Shown: positions 24,662 to 34,891, counted from the stretch's first letter. The stretch: 64,000 nucleotides of DNA from Verrucomicrobiaceae bacterium (GCA_019694165.1 JAIBCL010000022.1:41854-105853); one strand, 5' to 3'. The notes: generated from the letters alone by a model not told the origin. Numbers and translations: made by a program.

Positions 24662-26590
24662 TCAGCGCCGCACGCCGGTGACGAGATCAGCCGCCTTTTC
24701 GATGAGGCGGACAAACTCGACGCGGTCACCGCTGCGACCGCCACTCTGTGCGGAGACCGCGAGCGCGTGGACGTCGTCCCACGAAAGAAAATCGCCCGGA
24801 GACGCGGCGCCCACCAGCATCGAGAAGCCGGCGGCGGCGGCGGCGAGCTTGAAATCAGGGCTGCTGTCCTTGAGCAGGCGGCCTTCGTCGCGCACGACGA
24901 GATCAGAGATCGATATGAGGCTGCTGCCGGGCTTCTTGTGGCGGAACGCGGCCTTCATCAACACGCCGGTACCTGCGGAGGGTCCGGACGGGACGACCTC
25001 GTAGAGCACCGTGAGCGAGGTGCCGGCACGCACATGACCCGTGACCGGTGCGGCGGCGTTGAACTGATGCGGTGTGGTCATCGCACCACCACCGACGAGA
25101 CGGCAGAATCGCACCGTCGCGGGATTGAACTCCAACTGTGCGCTCAACGCCTGCACATCATCGCTCGCCCGTATGCAAATGCGCACCAGCCGGTGATCCC
25201 GCTGCCACGGTGCCTCGGCGACCGCGGCGGACACCGTGAAAGGCAGGCCGCTCTGCATGGAGACGGTTTCCGAATTGATGTCGTCTTCACAGGGCAGTGC
25301 GTTCACAATGCCGCTGAGGTTCACCACCTCCCGGGCCGGAAGGCGGCCGGCGTCGAGCGAGCGTTTCACCCGCTGGTACGATGACACGTCGGGCGAAAAC
25401 GGGAACACCCGTCCGGAATCGGCGCCGCTCCCGGACGATGAACTTGCGATCGCCATGCCGGTGCCGTCAGGCGCCAACGGCATCCCGCCTGATGGCAGAA
25501 GCGTCGCCTTGCGGGCGATCGGCCCGGTGAAGCTCAGTGCAGCCAGCGAGGAGGCGCCTTGCGGATTCGAAGCCACCGGCGCCATTCCCTCGCCGCCCCC
25601 CAAATCCCGGACACGGCTGGCCGAGAGCGTGCCGGTGTTGATGGCCGTCTGCGGCGGGATGATCTGATCGAGTTCCCGGATTCTCCCGTCGCCGGATCGC
25701 TCGGACAAGGCTCGCGCCGCAGGCGGAGCGGCGGTGACGTGCACCGTACCGGAGCGGATGTCGATGGAGACAGGAGTCGAGGTCTGCCCTGCACCGGCCG
25801 AACCGACGGTGATGGTGGTGCCGCTGCCACCTGACACGGTCAGCGTGGTTCCACCATGGATCGTCAGAGTCGTGGCACCAGACGATGCGGCGACAGCAGA
25901 CCCGTCCGCACCGTCGTCAGCAAAGCCCCACCCGCCATCATTCACAAGCCGCCGCCGGCCAGGAGAAGGCGCGACGCCGCCGACGAGCGTTCCTCCCGCA
26001 GCGACAGGATTAAGATCGATGTCGAACGCGGCCTGTGGCTCGCTGCGAAGCCGGGCGGCGGCATCGTCCGCCAGTTTCGCCGGCAGGCTTGCACCCTGCT
26101 GCACCACCGGAGTTTCGTGCTCCGCTCCCGGAGACATCACACTGCGCTTGAACTCCGGCTGCGGCGAGTCGGCGGTCACGTACATTGGAATGTAGTCCGC
26201 CGCCGATTTCGTCGGGAACATCCGCTCGCCCCAGTAAGGCAGCATCGCCAGGGCGATGGCGGCCGCCGCGCTGAAGCCGATGATGAATGACGGCTTCTGA
26301 TACCAGCGGAGCTTCTTCGGCTTTGCGATGAAAATCGGCCTGGTCATCTGTTCCTCGAATCGCGGACGCCAGCTCACATAGGAGCTGAGGCGTGTGCGCT
26401 GCGAGTCAGTAAGCACGGTGGTATCATCGCGAAGCTGGCTCTGAACAAAACGGCAGAAGCTCTGGGTCATCTGCGCCTCGGCGAAGGTGGTGGGATCCAG
26501 CTTCATACGTTCTTCAAAGGCAGTGCGCTCCTCGTGTCCGAGTTCGTTGAGCGCCCATGAGGTCAGGTTGGGATCGTCGGCAGGGTTCAT
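24662..26590 (-). CDS. YfbK-like membrane protein lacking the von Willebrand A core
   Basis: The 642-residue protein starts with a cytoplasmic segment (residues 1-95, LTSWALNELGHEERTAFEER) like an anti-sigma or sigma-partner domain, then one membrane helix (101-119) and a long low-complexity Gly/Ser/Thr region. Around residue 400 the YfbK N-terminal domain appears (SYQRVKRSLDAGRLPAREVV), running to HRLVRICIRA at about 463. The YfbK C-terminal domain then begins at once (LEFNPATVRFCRL, TVLYEVVPSG). The vWA domain that normally lies between them is absent. It is 97 bp downstream of an ECF sigma factor gene, which it may control. Confidence 0.8.
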   Translation of the reverse strand: MNPADDPNLTSWALNELGHEERTAFEERMKLDPTTFAEAQMTQSFCRFVQSQLRDDTTVLTDSQRTRLSSYVSWRPRFEEQMTRPIFIAKPKKLRWYQKPSFIIGFSAAAAIALAMLPYWGERMFPTKSAADYIPMYVTADSPQPEFKRSVMSPGAEHETPVVQQGASLPAKLADDAAARLRSEPQAAFDIDLNPVAAGGTLVGGVAPSPGRRRLVNDGGWGFADDGADGSAVAASSGATTLTIHGGTTLTVSGGSGTTITVGSAGAGQTSTPVSIDIRSGTVHVTAAPPAARALSERSGDGRIRELDQIIPPQTAINTGTLSASRVRDLGGGEGMAPVASNPQGASSLAALSFTGPIARKATLLPSGGMPLAPDGTGMAIASSSSGSGADSGRVFPFSPDVSSYQRVKRSLDAGRLPAREVVNLSGIVNALPCEDDINSETVSMQSGLPFTVSAAVAEAPWQRDHRLVRICIRASDDVQALSAQLEFNPATVRFCRLVGGGAMTTPHQFNAAAPVTGHVRAGTSLTVLYEVVPSGPSAGTGVLMKAAFRHKKPGSSLISISDLVVRDEGRLLKDSSPDFKLAAAAAGFSMLVGAASPGDFLSWDDVHALAVSAQSGGRSGDRVEFVRLIEKAADLVTGVRR

Positions 26591-26687
26591 GGTCCGGGGT
26601 GTGGGTGCGGGTGGCGGGCGGATGCCCATGCTTTGAAAGTTTGGATGGTGAGAGGAGATGGAACTGCGGGTTCGTCCGGTGCATGTG

Positions 26688-27200
26688 CTAGTTGACCGCC
26701 TCGGCGGCCTTCCATTTCGTCCGCATCGCGGCCACGCCATGATGGATGAGATAGCCCACGTTTCCGATGCTCGTCTCCATCACCTGGCTGATCTCCTGGT
26801 AGCTGAGGTTGATGATGAATTTCAGCCATACCGCCTGCTTCTGCCGTGCGGGCAGCTCATTGATCATGCGGTGCAGGGCCGCTGCCGTCTCGCCGGCCTC
26901 CAGATGCTCCAGAGGCCCCGCGACAGGGTCGATTTCCATTTCGATTGTTTCTGTATCCATGGCCACGAGCCGGCGGTTCTTCCGATACAGATCAAGCGCC
27001 CGGTTCCGGCATGTGGTGAAGAGCCACGCCGCCATCCGTTCGGTGTCGATCAGATCGATGTTCTGGCTGAGTTTCAAGAACACATCCTGCACGACGTCAC
27101 GAGCATCCTCGAGTTCCCGGGTGTAGCTCATCGCGTAACGAATCAACGGCCTTTCGTAACGCCCGAGAGCCTCGAGGAAGAGTCGATCTGTATCGGTCAT
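26688..27200 (-). CDS. RNA polymerase sigma factor, ECF (sigma-70 family)
   Basis: The 170-residue protein has sigma region 2 (LIRYAMSYTRELEDARDVVQ through AAWLFTTCRNRALDLYRKNR) and region 4 (LPARQKQAVWLKFIINLSYQEI, ending in a helix-turn-helix and GNVGYLIHHGVAAMR). The spacing is that of ECF factors. It is directly upstream of the YfbK-like membrane protein gene; an N-terminal cytoplasmic domain plus a single membrane helix in that partner fits a sigma/anti-sigma pair. A start further downstream is unlikely because region 2 begins near residue 10. Confidence 0.92.
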   Translation of the reverse strand: MTDTDRLFLEALGRYERPLIRYAMSYTRELEDARDVVQDVFLKLSQNIDLIDTERMAAWLFTTCRNRALDLYRKNRRLVAMDTETIEMEIDPVAGPLEHLEAGETAAALHRMINELPARQKQAVWLKFIINLSYQEISQVMETSIGNVGYLIHHGVAAMRTKWKAAEAVN

Positions 27201-27336
27201 TCAATGTTCGGGGTGAATGACGGAGGTCCGTCAGGTTTGTTGGGATGAATTTTTCTCCGGCAGACTGGCGGCCAAGGCACGCCCCGAATCATGCACCGCT
27301 TTTTGACTTTCGTCCTCCTGAGTTTATCGGCAGCAC

Positions 27337-27918
27337 ATGGCAGAAGTCTCTTCCACACGCACCCTCGCCCTTGGTGCCCGCGCGCCCTCCTTCGATCTCG
27401 CCGACGCCGCCGGGAAACGCTTCAACCTCGCCAGTGTGCGGGGGCAGAACGGCCTCGTCGTCGCTTTCGTGTGCAACCACTGCCCCTTCGTCGTCCACGT
27501 TGCCAGGCAGTTTGCCATCTTCGCCTCCATCGCGCGCGAGCAGGGTTTCGGCGTCGTGGCGGTCAATTCCAACGACGTGGAGCGCTACCCTCAGGATGCA
27601 CCGGAACAGATGGCTGCGTTCGCCGCGGCGAACGCGTGGAACTTCCCCTATCTCTTCGATGCCGATCAGAGCGTGGCAAGGCAGTACTTCGCCGCCTGCA
27701 CACCGGACTTTTACCTCTTCGACGCGGACTTGAAGCTCACCTACTGCGGGCAGTTCGACGACTCACGCCCCGGCAACGGCAAGCCGGTGACTGGACGCGA
27801 TCTGCGGCGCGCGCTCGACGCCGCGCTCTTCCAGCAGCCGCCCCTCCCCGGCCAGCGCCCCAGCTCCGGCTGCAACATCAAATGGAAGCCCGGCGGCGAG
27901 CCGGATTACTTCGGCTGA
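27337..27918 (+). CDS. thioredoxin-fold redoxin with CxxC
   Basis: The 193-residue protein is a cytoplasmic redoxin of the AhpC/TSA-like type. It has APSFDLADAAGKRFNL, the active site VCNHCPFV (Cys-Asn-His-Cys), VAVNSNDVERYPQDAPEQM, YLFDADQSVARQYFAACTPDFYLFD and a C-terminal GCNIKWKPG that is typical of this subfamily. No signal peptide is present. The protein probably reduces a disulfide or peroxide; the substrate is unknown. The start at 27337 leaves six residues before the conserved domain. It is divergent from the ECF sigma gene. Confidence 0.9.
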   Translation: MAEVSSTRTLALGARAPSFDLADAAGKRFNLASVRGQNGLVVAFVCNHCPFVVHVARQFAIFASIAREQGFGVVAVNSNDVERYPQDAPEQMAAFAAANAWNFPYLFDADQSVARQYFAACTPDFYLFDADLKLTYCGQFDDSRPGNGKPVTGRDLRRALDAALFQQPPLPGQRPSSGCNIKWKPGGEPDYFG

Positions 27919-28036
27919 TTTCGCCACTGCACGCCGCGATCGGCGATGGGCTTTCCCAATCCGGTCGCACCCCCCGTCGCTCCACCTCCGAAGATGTCAG
28001 GTGCGACATCGGTGCCACGTCAGCCTCTTCCGCGCC

Positions 28037-29437
28037 TCATGGTGCGGAAAGCGCCTCAACCAGCACACGGCCATCAACGCCCGGGATGCTCACGCCCAGC
28101 AACTTCGCCATCGTCGGCGCCACGTCGATGTTCTTCATTGCCTCGATCACCCCTCCCTTCTTCACTCCCGCTCCGCTGATGACGAAGCAGCCGTCCATGT
28201 GCGGATGCGTCTGGATGTAGCCGTGCGCACCCTTTGGCGAGTCGGTTGGATTGATCTCCTGCGTGTCGGCAAGCGAATCGCTGAAAGTGTAGCCGTCCTT
28301 GGCCGAGAGGCAGAGGTCGGGCTCACGGGGGTCTTGCTCGGCCAGGACGTGGCCGAGCTTCGTGGCAAAATCCTTCCGCTCGATCACCGTCTCCACGCCT
28401 TCCAAGGCCGCGAGCTTCGGCGTAATCTGCGCCAGAATTGTGTCGCGATTCGCCGTGTCGAGCACATACACGAAACACGCGCCACCCTCGGCCATGGCGA
28501 ACACCGGAGAGTCCTTCGCCAGCGTCTTGCCCAGCACGGCTTTCACGAAACCTTCCTTCCGCAGCAGCACGTTCGGGTTGATGGACTTCGTGTAGGTGAT
28601 GAAGCCGTGATCGGTGGTGATCACGAAGGTGGTCTTGTCGCGGATGCCCGCCTCCTCCGTCGCGCGGACGAGATCGGCCACGCGGTTGTCGCTGTCGTTG
28701 GCCGCCCAGTACGCCTCCGGCACCTGGCGCCCGTGCGCGTGCTCGAAGGAATCGAGACTCACGAGATGGAGCGCGAGGAAATTCGGCTTCTTCGTGCGGA
28801 TGATGTGCTGTGCGAGCTGCGAGTAGAGATAGTCGCGCGGTGCCTTGCCCGGATTGCCCAGCTTGCACCACTCCATCTGTTTCCCGACCGGGATGCCGAG
28901 CGCGCGCGCCTCCTCCAGCAGCTTGGGCGTGCCGTATTTTTCGAAAAGCTCCTGCTCAAACACGTCCGGCACCGTCCAGTCGAGCGTCTTCGCGCCGCGC
29001 GAGGCGGGCCAGATGACGCCCGCCGTGGTCATGCCCGCCTGTTTCACCACGTCATAGATCGTCGGGGTCTTCACGATCTCGTCCTTGTTGAAGATTGGAT
29101 CAGGGATGAGCGGAATTTTCTTCAGTTCCTTGCGGTCGAGATACTCGTTCGCCAGCACACCATGCTTGCCCGGATGCACCCCGGTCACCAGCGTCGTGTG
29201 ATTCGTCCATGTGACGGTCGGAAAAGAAGTCTCCATCCGCTTGGCGCGCACACCGTCGGCCGCGAGCTTTTTCACAGCGGGCATATGGCACTTCGGGTCA
29301 TCAAAGTAGTGATGCGCCCAGCCGTCGATGCTGACGAGAATCACATGCTCGGAGGGCCCGGCGGCTCGTGTTGAGAACGTGGACGCGCTGAAAACAGCAG
29401 CGACAGCGAGGGAAACAGGAACGGATTTTGGTGACAT
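28037..29437 (-). CDS. exported alkaline-phosphatase-superfamily phosphodiesterase
   Basis: The 466-residue product has a signal peptide (MSPKSVPVSLAVAAVFSAST) and the type I phosphodiesterase / nucleotide pyrophosphatase fold. Metal ligands and the nucleophile are visible: VILVSIDGWAHHYF (Asp), SFPTVTWTNHTTLVTG (Thr nucleophile), SLDSFEHAHG, TTDHGFITYTK and a late HGYIQTHPHMDG. The C-terminus carries APTMAKLLGVSIPGVDGR, normal for this family. Alternative starts three codons upstream (29446) cannot be excluded. It probably hydrolyses phosphodiesters or sulfate-like esters outside the cytoplasm; the substrate is unknown. Confidence 0.9.
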   Translation of the reverse strand: MSPKSVPVSLAVAAVFSASTFSTRAAGPSEHVILVSIDGWAHHYFDDPKCHMPAVKKLAADGVRAKRMETSFPTVTWTNHTTLVTGVHPGKHGVLANEYLDRKELKKIPLIPDPIFNKDEIVKTPTIYDVVKQAGMTTAGVIWPASRGAKTLDWTVPDVFEQELFEKYGTPKLLEEARALGIPVGKQMEWCKLGNPGKAPRDYLYSQLAQHIIRTKKPNFLALHLVSLDSFEHAHGRQVPEAYWAANDSDNRVADLVRATEEAGIRDKTTFVITTDHGFITYTKSINPNVLLRKEGFVKAVLGKTLAKDSPVFAMAEGGACFVYVLDTANRDTILAQITPKLAALEGVETVIERKDFATKLGHVLAEQDPREPDLCLSAKDGYTFSDSLADTQEINPTDSPKGAHGYIQTHPHMDGCFVISGAGVKKGGVIEAMKNIDVAPTMAKLLGVSIPGVDGRVLVEALSAP

Positions 29438-29504
29438 GCGCAGCATACGGCCCCGCTCGTGCGCTTCTTTGGAGAAGATTCGCCGCCCCCGCACCATCAC
29501 GGCC

Positions 29505-30959
29505 TCACGAAAGCACCGACTTCACCACATGCTTCTCCTCCACCCCAGTGAGCCGCTGGTCGAGACCCTGGAATTTGAAGCTGAAGCGCGTGTGATCGAT
29601 GCCCATCAGATGGAGGATCGTGGCGTTGATCTCATTGATGTGAACCGGATCGTTCACGATGTTGTAGCTGTAGTCGTCGGTCTCACCGTGGATGACACCG
29701 CCCTTCGCGCCGCCGCCGGCCATCCACATCGTGAAACAGCGCGGATGATGATCGCGACCGTAGTTCGTCTTCGTGAGTGTGCCTTGTGAATAGACCGTGC
29801 GACCGAATTCGCCGCCCCAGACGACGAGCGTGTCATCGAGCATGCCGCGTTCCTTGAGATCCTTGATGAGTCCGGCGCAGGCTTGATCCGTGTCACCGCA
29901 CTGGCTGCGGATGTCCTTTGGCAGGCTGCCGTGCTGGTCCCAGCCGCGATGGAGAATCTGCACCACACGAGTGCCGCGCTCGACGAGCCGCCGGGCGAGC
30001 AGTGCACTGTGGGCAAAAGTGCCGGGCGTCGTCGCCTCGGAGCCGTACATCTCGAGCGTGGCTTTGGACTCCTTCGAGAGATCGACGAGTTCCGGCACGC
30101 TCGCCTGCATGCGAAAGGCCATTTCGTATTGGGCAATGCGCGTCTGCGTCTCGGGATCGCCGACACGCTGGTAGTTGAGTTCGTTCAGCTTGCCCAGCGC
30201 ATCAAGCATCGTGCGACGGTCGCCGCGTTCGACGCCGGGCGGGTTTTGAATGAAGAGCACGGGATCACCCGAAGACCGCAAGGCCACGCCCGTGTGCTTC
30301 GTCGCGAGAAATCCGCTGCTCCACATGCGCGTGAAGAGCGCCTGCGCCGCTGCGCCCGACGACCAGCGCGGCGTGAGCACGACAAAGGAAGGCAGATCGT
30401 TGCTCTCGCTGCCGAGACCGTACGAAAGCCACGAGCCGAGGCTCGGCTTCCCCGGCACTTCGCTGCCGGTCATCACGAAGGTGCACGCGGGATCGTGATT
30501 GATCGCGGTCGTCCACACGGTCTTCACCACGGCGAGATCATCCACGACCTTTGCCGTGTGCGGGATCAGTTCGCTCGCCCAGCGGCCACACTTCCCGTGC
30601 TGCGCGAACTTGAACATGCTAGGTGCCACCGGCAGCCGCGCCTGACCGCTCGTCATCGTCGTGATGCGCTGCCCGTTGCGAATCGAATCCGGCAAATCCT
30701 TGTCGAACTGCTCATGGAGGCGCGGCTTGTAATCCCACATGTCGAGCTGCGAAGGACCGCCATTCATGTGCAGGTAGATCAGCCGTTTCGCCTTCGCCGC
30801 ATAGTGCGGCAGTCCGTTGAGCGACGGATGCACGGCTGCCTTCGACATCAACTCGCTGCCCAGCATCGAAGCCAGCGCGATATTGCCCGCACGAAGACCG
30901 AAGTTGCCGAAAAACTGCCGGCGCGTCTGTTGAAGATGGTAGTCGAGGATGGGGTTCAT
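29505..30959 (-). CDS. DUF1501 protein
   Basis: The 484-residue protein belongs to DUF1501, a sulfatase-like family abundant in Planctomycetes and Verrucomicrobiota and usually encoded beside DUF1549/DUF1553 cytochromes. It begins [21 protein letters not shown], a Tat-like signal, then has [64 protein letters not shown], and [21 protein letters not shown]. The cytochrome gene is upstream on the same strand, but an unrelated small gene lies between the two (ending 1 bp before this start). Function is unknown. Confidence 0.93.
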   Translation of the reverse strand: MNPILDYHLQQTRRQFFGNFGLRAGNIALASMLGSELMSKAAVHPSLNGLPHYAAKAKRLIYLHMNGGPSQLDMWDYKPRLHEQFDKDLPDSIRNGQRITTMTSGQARLPVAPSMFKFAQHGKCGRWASELIPHTAKVVDDLAVVKTVWTTAINHDPACTFVMTGSEVPGKPSLGSWLSYGLGSESNDLPSFVVLTPRWSSGAAAQALFTRMWSSGFLATKHTGVALRSSGDPVLFIQNPPGVERGDRRTMLDALGKLNELNYQRVGDPETQTRIAQYEMAFRMQASVPELVDLSKESKATLEMYGSEATTPGTFAHSALLARRLVERGTRVVQILHRGWDQHGSLPKDIRSQCGDTDQACAGLIKDLKERGMLDDTLVVWGGEFGRTVYSQGTLTKTNYGRDHHPRCFTMWMAGGGAKGGVIHGETDDYSYNIVNDPVHINEINATILHLMGIDHTRFSFKFQGLDQRLTGVEEKHVVKSVLS

Positions 30960-30960
30960 T

Positions 30961-31692
30961 TTATACATCGATTGAATCAATTTCGGCGCAATAGACACAC
31001 GCACAGTGACGAAGGCTGCATCCCGAAAGCGGCAAAGGTTCCGCTTCAGAGATCAAGATCGGCTGCTGTTCGATATGAAGTGCTGCAGCACATGTTCTTT
31101 CTGTCGAGCCACTCCCGAGCAGTTTTACAAAACTGAAACCCTTTTCTCGCATAGCGAACAAATCTTCAGCACTGAGCCGTCGCGCTACGGCCTTCTCACG
31201 TTCTACCCCTTTGGCAGCCCATCGCTCTAGCCAAACCCGTCCGGCATCAGAACAAACTCGCCAGTTGGTTAACCCAATAAGGGTCGACAACTCCTCGCTG
31301 GAATGTTCTGAAAGTCGCTTTGCCGCTTCAGCCTTACTACCAGACGATTTTATTCCCCGTTCCCGGCACAAGTCTTTCAAACTATCCCCTCCATAGGTCA
31401 TGCAAATAGCATCCTCTAAACGCGGAGCTTGAAGAAGTGTGCATAGGTCAAATCGAGCTATCGCCTCGCTAAGGGGCTCGCCGAGTTCCTGCTCCCACTG
31501 AATGCGAGCATCTAATGCTGAGACCGATTTCGGACAGTCAAACTCAGAGAGCAAGCGCATATGCCCTGGGCAAGAGCACCAGTCGAACTCCACAGCTGCG
31601 AATTCATGCCCGCACGCCTCGCAACGAGCGAGGTTTAAATCACCGTCAGAAACGGTGTTTAGAGCGTTACAGTTCGAGCAAGCTGCGAGCAT
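30961..31692 (-). CDS. zinc-ribbon / SAP-domain protein, likely acquired
   Basis: The 243-residue cytoplasmic protein starts with a zinc ribbon (CSNCN at 5-9, CEACGH at 24-29) and has further cysteines at 39 and 41. Residues ~102-135 ([20 protein letters not shown]) resemble a SAP DNA-binding motif. The C-terminus is again cysteine-rich ([12 protein letters not shown]). No family name was recognised; a nucleic-acid role is an inference. Base composition is visibly lower in GC than both neighbours, which suggests transfer. It is packed 1 bp from the DUF1501 start and 10 bp after the DUF1549/1553 stop. Confidence 0.75.
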   Translation of the reverse strand: MLAACSNCNALNTVSDGDLNLARCEACGHEFAAVEFDWCSCPGHMRLLSEFDCPKSVSALDARIQWEQELGEPLSEAIARFDLCTLLQAPRLEDAICMTYGGDSLKDLCRERGIKSSGSKAEAAKRLSEHSSEELSTLIGLTNWRVCSDAGRVWLERWAAKGVEREKAVARRLSAEDLFAMREKGFSFVKLLGSGSTERTCAAALHIEQQPILISEAEPLPLSGCSLRHCACVYCAEIDSIDV

Positions 31693-31702
31693 GGTGGGGT
31701 AA

Positions 31703-34700
31703 CTACTGATTCAGCGCCTCGTCGAGGTTCAGCAGCAGATTCCCGATCATCGTCCACGCAGCGAGTTCTTCGGGCTTGAGTTTGGGATCGGGCTTCGAGT
31801 CGCCAAAGGTGATGAGCTGCTTTGCAGCGTCGGGGGTGGCTTGGTAGCGGGCGAGGTGTTTTTGAAGTGTGTCATTCACGATGGCGACTTCTTCGGCGCG
31901 AGGGAAGCGCGAGACGACGCTGCGGAAGGCGAAGGTCAGGCGTTTGTCGAAGGTGTCACCGCCTTCGAGGAGGATGCGCTGAGCGAAGTTGCGCGCGGCT
32001 TCCATGTGCTGGATGTCGTTCATGAGCGCGAGGGCTTGCAGCGGTGTGTTGCTGCGCTCGCGGCGAAGGCAGACCTGCTCGCGGCTCGGCGCATCGAAGG
32101 TGGTCATGCTGGGCGCGGGCGCAGTGCGCTTGTAAAAGGTGTAGAGGCTGCGGCGATAGAGCGCTGCGCCGGTATCGCGGACGTAGCTGCGCGTGTTGCT
32201 GCCGCTGTAGGCGACGGGTTCCCAGATGTTGTCAGGCTGGTAAGGCCGCACGCCTTTGCCGCCGACGGTTTGATTGAGCAGGCCGGACACGAAGAGCGCC
32301 TTATCGCGAAGCACTTCGGCGTCGAGCCGATGACGCGGGCCACGCGCGAGCCATTTGTTTTCCGGATCGGCGGCGAGGAGATCGGGTGTGGTCTTGCTGC
32401 TCTGCCGATAGGTCTGCGACATCACGATCTGCTTCACGAACCGCTTCACATCCCAGCCGTGCTCGCGGAAGTCGATCGCCAGCCAGTCGAGCAGTTCGGG
32501 ATGCGTTGGCGGCGTGCCCTGGCTGCCGAAGTCGTTCGCGGTTTTCACGATGCCGGTGCCGAAAAACTGCTGCCAAAGACGATTCACCGTGACGCGCGCA
32601 GTGAGCGGATGCTGCGGGCTCACGAGCCACTGCGCGAGGTCGAGACGGTTGTAGTTGTCCTTCTTTGGCAAAGGTGGGAACACGACCGGAGTTCGACGCG
32701 TGACCTTCTCGCCTGGCTTGTCGTATTGACCTCGCTGCATGACGAAAGCCTCGCGCGGCTCCGGCAAATCAGCCATCACGAGCGAAGCGGGGATCGTGCT
32801 CTCCAGCGTGGTCTTCTTCGATTCGATTGCGAGCTTTTCGGCCTTCGCACTTTCCACGACACCGCGTGCGCCTTGGTATTCGTTTTCAAACCACCAGTCC
32901 TGTACTCGCTTGGCATCGGCGGCGGGCCATTCGTTCGACTTTTTGCCGCGAACGAGCGTCAGCAGATCATTCGGCAGCCCCTCGACGCGCTTGCCCTGAT
33001 TCTTCTCGATCCACTTGCTCCACGACCACTGAGGATCCTTCGCTGGATCGACACGCGAACTCATCGCGAGCCGATCCCAATACACCGTGCCGCCGAATTG
33101 CGTGAAGGCGAAGCCGGTCACTTTCATGCCCGGCTTCAGTCCGAGACGATCTGCGGCAAACTCCAGCCTCGCCCACTGGCCGGCCTCGGGCAGTGCGCCG
33201 ATCATCACGCGCTCGGTCGTGCGCACTTTGCCGAACGGAATCGCGCCTTCCTCCCCCCACACGGCGCGATGATTCCATCCGCCGACGAAGAACTGCAGCA
33301 TCACCGACTTCGGCTTGTTCGCCGGATCGATGTAGCACTGCACGCTCAGCTTTCCGTTCGGCGGGATTGTGAAATTGCCGCCGGTCGAAAAGAAATCCTG
33401 AGACACGCTCGTGGCCGTGCGCTTGAGCGCGCGCGTGCCGCTGGCGACCGGTCCCTGTTCCTTCGTGACAAAGGTCGTCGCATGGCCGCCGCTCGATTCC
33501 ACATTGGCCTTCGGCGGGAACGCATCATCGAACCACACCACCTCGCTCGTCTGCACCGGTGGCGCGGGATTTTGCGTCGCGGGATCGACGTAGTTCAGCG
33601 TCGCGATCGCTTTCCGAATTTCCGCCTGCTTCGCTGCGATCTGTTTGTCGAGATCGGCGAGTTGCTTCGCCTGATCCGGCGTGCTGAGCCGAAGCGACGG
33701 CGCGGTGAGCAAAATGTTTCCGTCCATCGCGGGATCGGCGGCGCTGTTGAAGAAGGCATACAGCGAATAGAAATCCTTCATCGTGATGGGGTCATACTTG
33801 TGATCGTGACACACTGCGCAGCCACCAGTCAGCCCCATCCAAACGCTGATCACCGCGTCTGTGCGATCGACCGCGTAGCGATAAATCCACTCTTCATTGA
33901 TCGACCCACCTTCGCCGGTGGTCACGTTGCAGCGATTGAAGGCCGACGCGAGCATCTGGTCCTGCGTGGCATTTGGCAAAAGATCGCCCGCGAGCTGCCA
34001 GACTGTGAACTGATCAAAGGGCAGGTTGTTGTTGAACGCGCGCACCACCCAGTCGCGATACGGCCAGATGCCGCGTTCGTTGTCGAGATGCAGGCCGTGC
34101 GTGTCGCCATAGCGCGCCGCATCGAGCCAGTAGCGCGCCATGTGCTCGCCGTAGCGCGGGCTCTGCATCAGGCGGTCGATGAGGCGCTCGTAGGCGCGGT
34201 CGGACCTGTCAGATTGGTCGGACGAGTCTGATACAAAGGCATCCACTTCCGCTGGCGTCGGCGGCAGGCCGGTGAGGTCCAGCGTCACGCGGCGGATGAT
34301 CTGCTCGAGCGTGGCCGCGGGCGCGGGCGCGAGCTTGTGCGCCGCCAGCTCCGAGCTGATGAAAGCGTCGATGGGCGTGAGAGGCACGGAGCTTGGGGCT
34401 TGGGACACGGTGCCGGAAGCTCCGGCCCCTGCCCCCTGCCCCCCGCCCCCTGCGTCCGCAGGAACAGCGGGCTTCACCGGCGCCTCAAAGCTCCAATGCT
34501 TCTTATACGGCGCGCCCTCCGCCACCCAGCGCTTCAGCGTCTCGATCTGGGCTGACGTGAGCTTTTTGTGCGAATCGGCCGGCGGCATCAAGTCGTCCTC
34601 ATCCTTCGTGACGATGCGCTTGATCAGTTCGCTGCCAGCCACATCACCCGGCTTGATGGCGACCGTTCCTTCCTTGCTCTTCGCGAACGCCCCTTCCGCC

Positions 34701-34891
34701 ACATCGAGCCGCAGATCGGCTTTGCGCTTCTTTGCATCGAAGCCGTGGCACGCGAAGCAGTTGTCCGAGAGGATCGGGCGGATGTCACGGTTGAAGTCGA
34801 GCTTGCGAGGCGCGACAGCGCCTGCTCCGAGCGCGGATGACGCAAAGGGGAACGCAGCGAGAACGAGAAGGTTTTTCAGGAAGGCAGCCAT
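31703..34891 (-). CDS. planctomycete-type cytochrome with DUF1549 and DUF1553 domains
   Basis: The 1062-residue exported protein has a signal peptide (MAAFLKNLLVLAAFPFASSA). The planctomycete cytochrome C domain follows with heme motif CFACH at about residue 45 and MPPADSHKKLTSAQIETLKRW. DUF1549 (about 175-385) includes LDLTGLPPTPAEVDAF, YWLDAARYGDTHGLH and a second CxxCH motif in GCAVCHDHKYDP. A lectin-like insert (about 450-620) separates it from the C-terminal DUF1553 domain, which contains LTARVTVNRLWQQFFG, RRSLYTFYKRT and REQVCLRRERSNTPLQAL. It normally forms a pair with DUF1501; both are here, separated by one foreign gene. Confidence 0.94.
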   Translation of the reverse strand: MAAFLKNLLVLAAFPFASSALGAGAVAPRKLDFNRDIRPILSDNCFACHGFDAKKRKADLRLDVAEGAFAKSKEGTVAIKPGDVAGSELIKRIVTKDEDDLMPPADSHKKLTSAQIETLKRWVAEGAPYKKHWSFEAPVKPAVPADAGGGGQGAGAGASGTVSQAPSSVPLTPIDAFISSELAAHKLAPAPAATLEQIIRRVTLDLTGLPPTPAEVDAFVSDSSDQSDRSDRAYERLIDRLMQSPRYGEHMARYWLDAARYGDTHGLHLDNERGIWPYRDWVVRAFNNNLPFDQFTVWQLAGDLLPNATQDQMLASAFNRCNVTTGEGGSINEEWIYRYAVDRTDAVISVWMGLTGGCAVCHDHKYDPITMKDFYSLYAFFNSAADPAMDGNILLTAPSLRLSTPDQAKQLADLDKQIAAKQAEIRKAIATLNYVDPATQNPAPPVQTSEVVWFDDAFPPKANVESSGGHATTFVTKEQGPVASGTRALKRTATSVSQDFFSTGGNFTIPPNGKLSVQCYIDPANKPKSVMLQFFVGGWNHRAVWGEEGAIPFGKVRTTERVMIGALPEAGQWARLEFAADRLGLKPGMKVTGFAFTQFGGTVYWDRLAMSSRVDPAKDPQWSWSKWIEKNQGKRVEGLPNDLLTLVRGKKSNEWPAADAKRVQDWWFENEYQGARGVVESAKAEKLAIESKKTTLESTIPASLVMADLPEPREAFVMQRGQYDKPGEKVTRRTPVVFPPLPKKDNYNRLDLAQWLVSPQHPLTARVTVNRLWQQFFGTGIVKTANDFGSQGTPPTHPELLDWLAIDFREHGWDVKRFVKQIVMSQTYRQSSKTTPDLLAADPENKWLARGPRHRLDAEVLRDKALFVSGLLNQTVGGKGVRPYQPDNIWEPVAYSGSNTRSYVRDTGAALYRRSLYTFYKRTAPAPSMTTFDAPSREQVCLRRERSNTPLQALALMNDIQHMEAARNFAQRILLEGGDTFDKRLTFAFRSVVSRFPRAEEVAIVNDTLQKHLARYQATPDAAKQLITFGDSKPDPKLKPEELAAWTMIGNLLLNLDEALNQ

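Noticed and set aside
31841..34231. 796-residue open frame on the plus strand
   Set aside because: It is antisense to the DUF1549/1553 cytochrome gene, which has full family motifs; no start signal or domain supports it.
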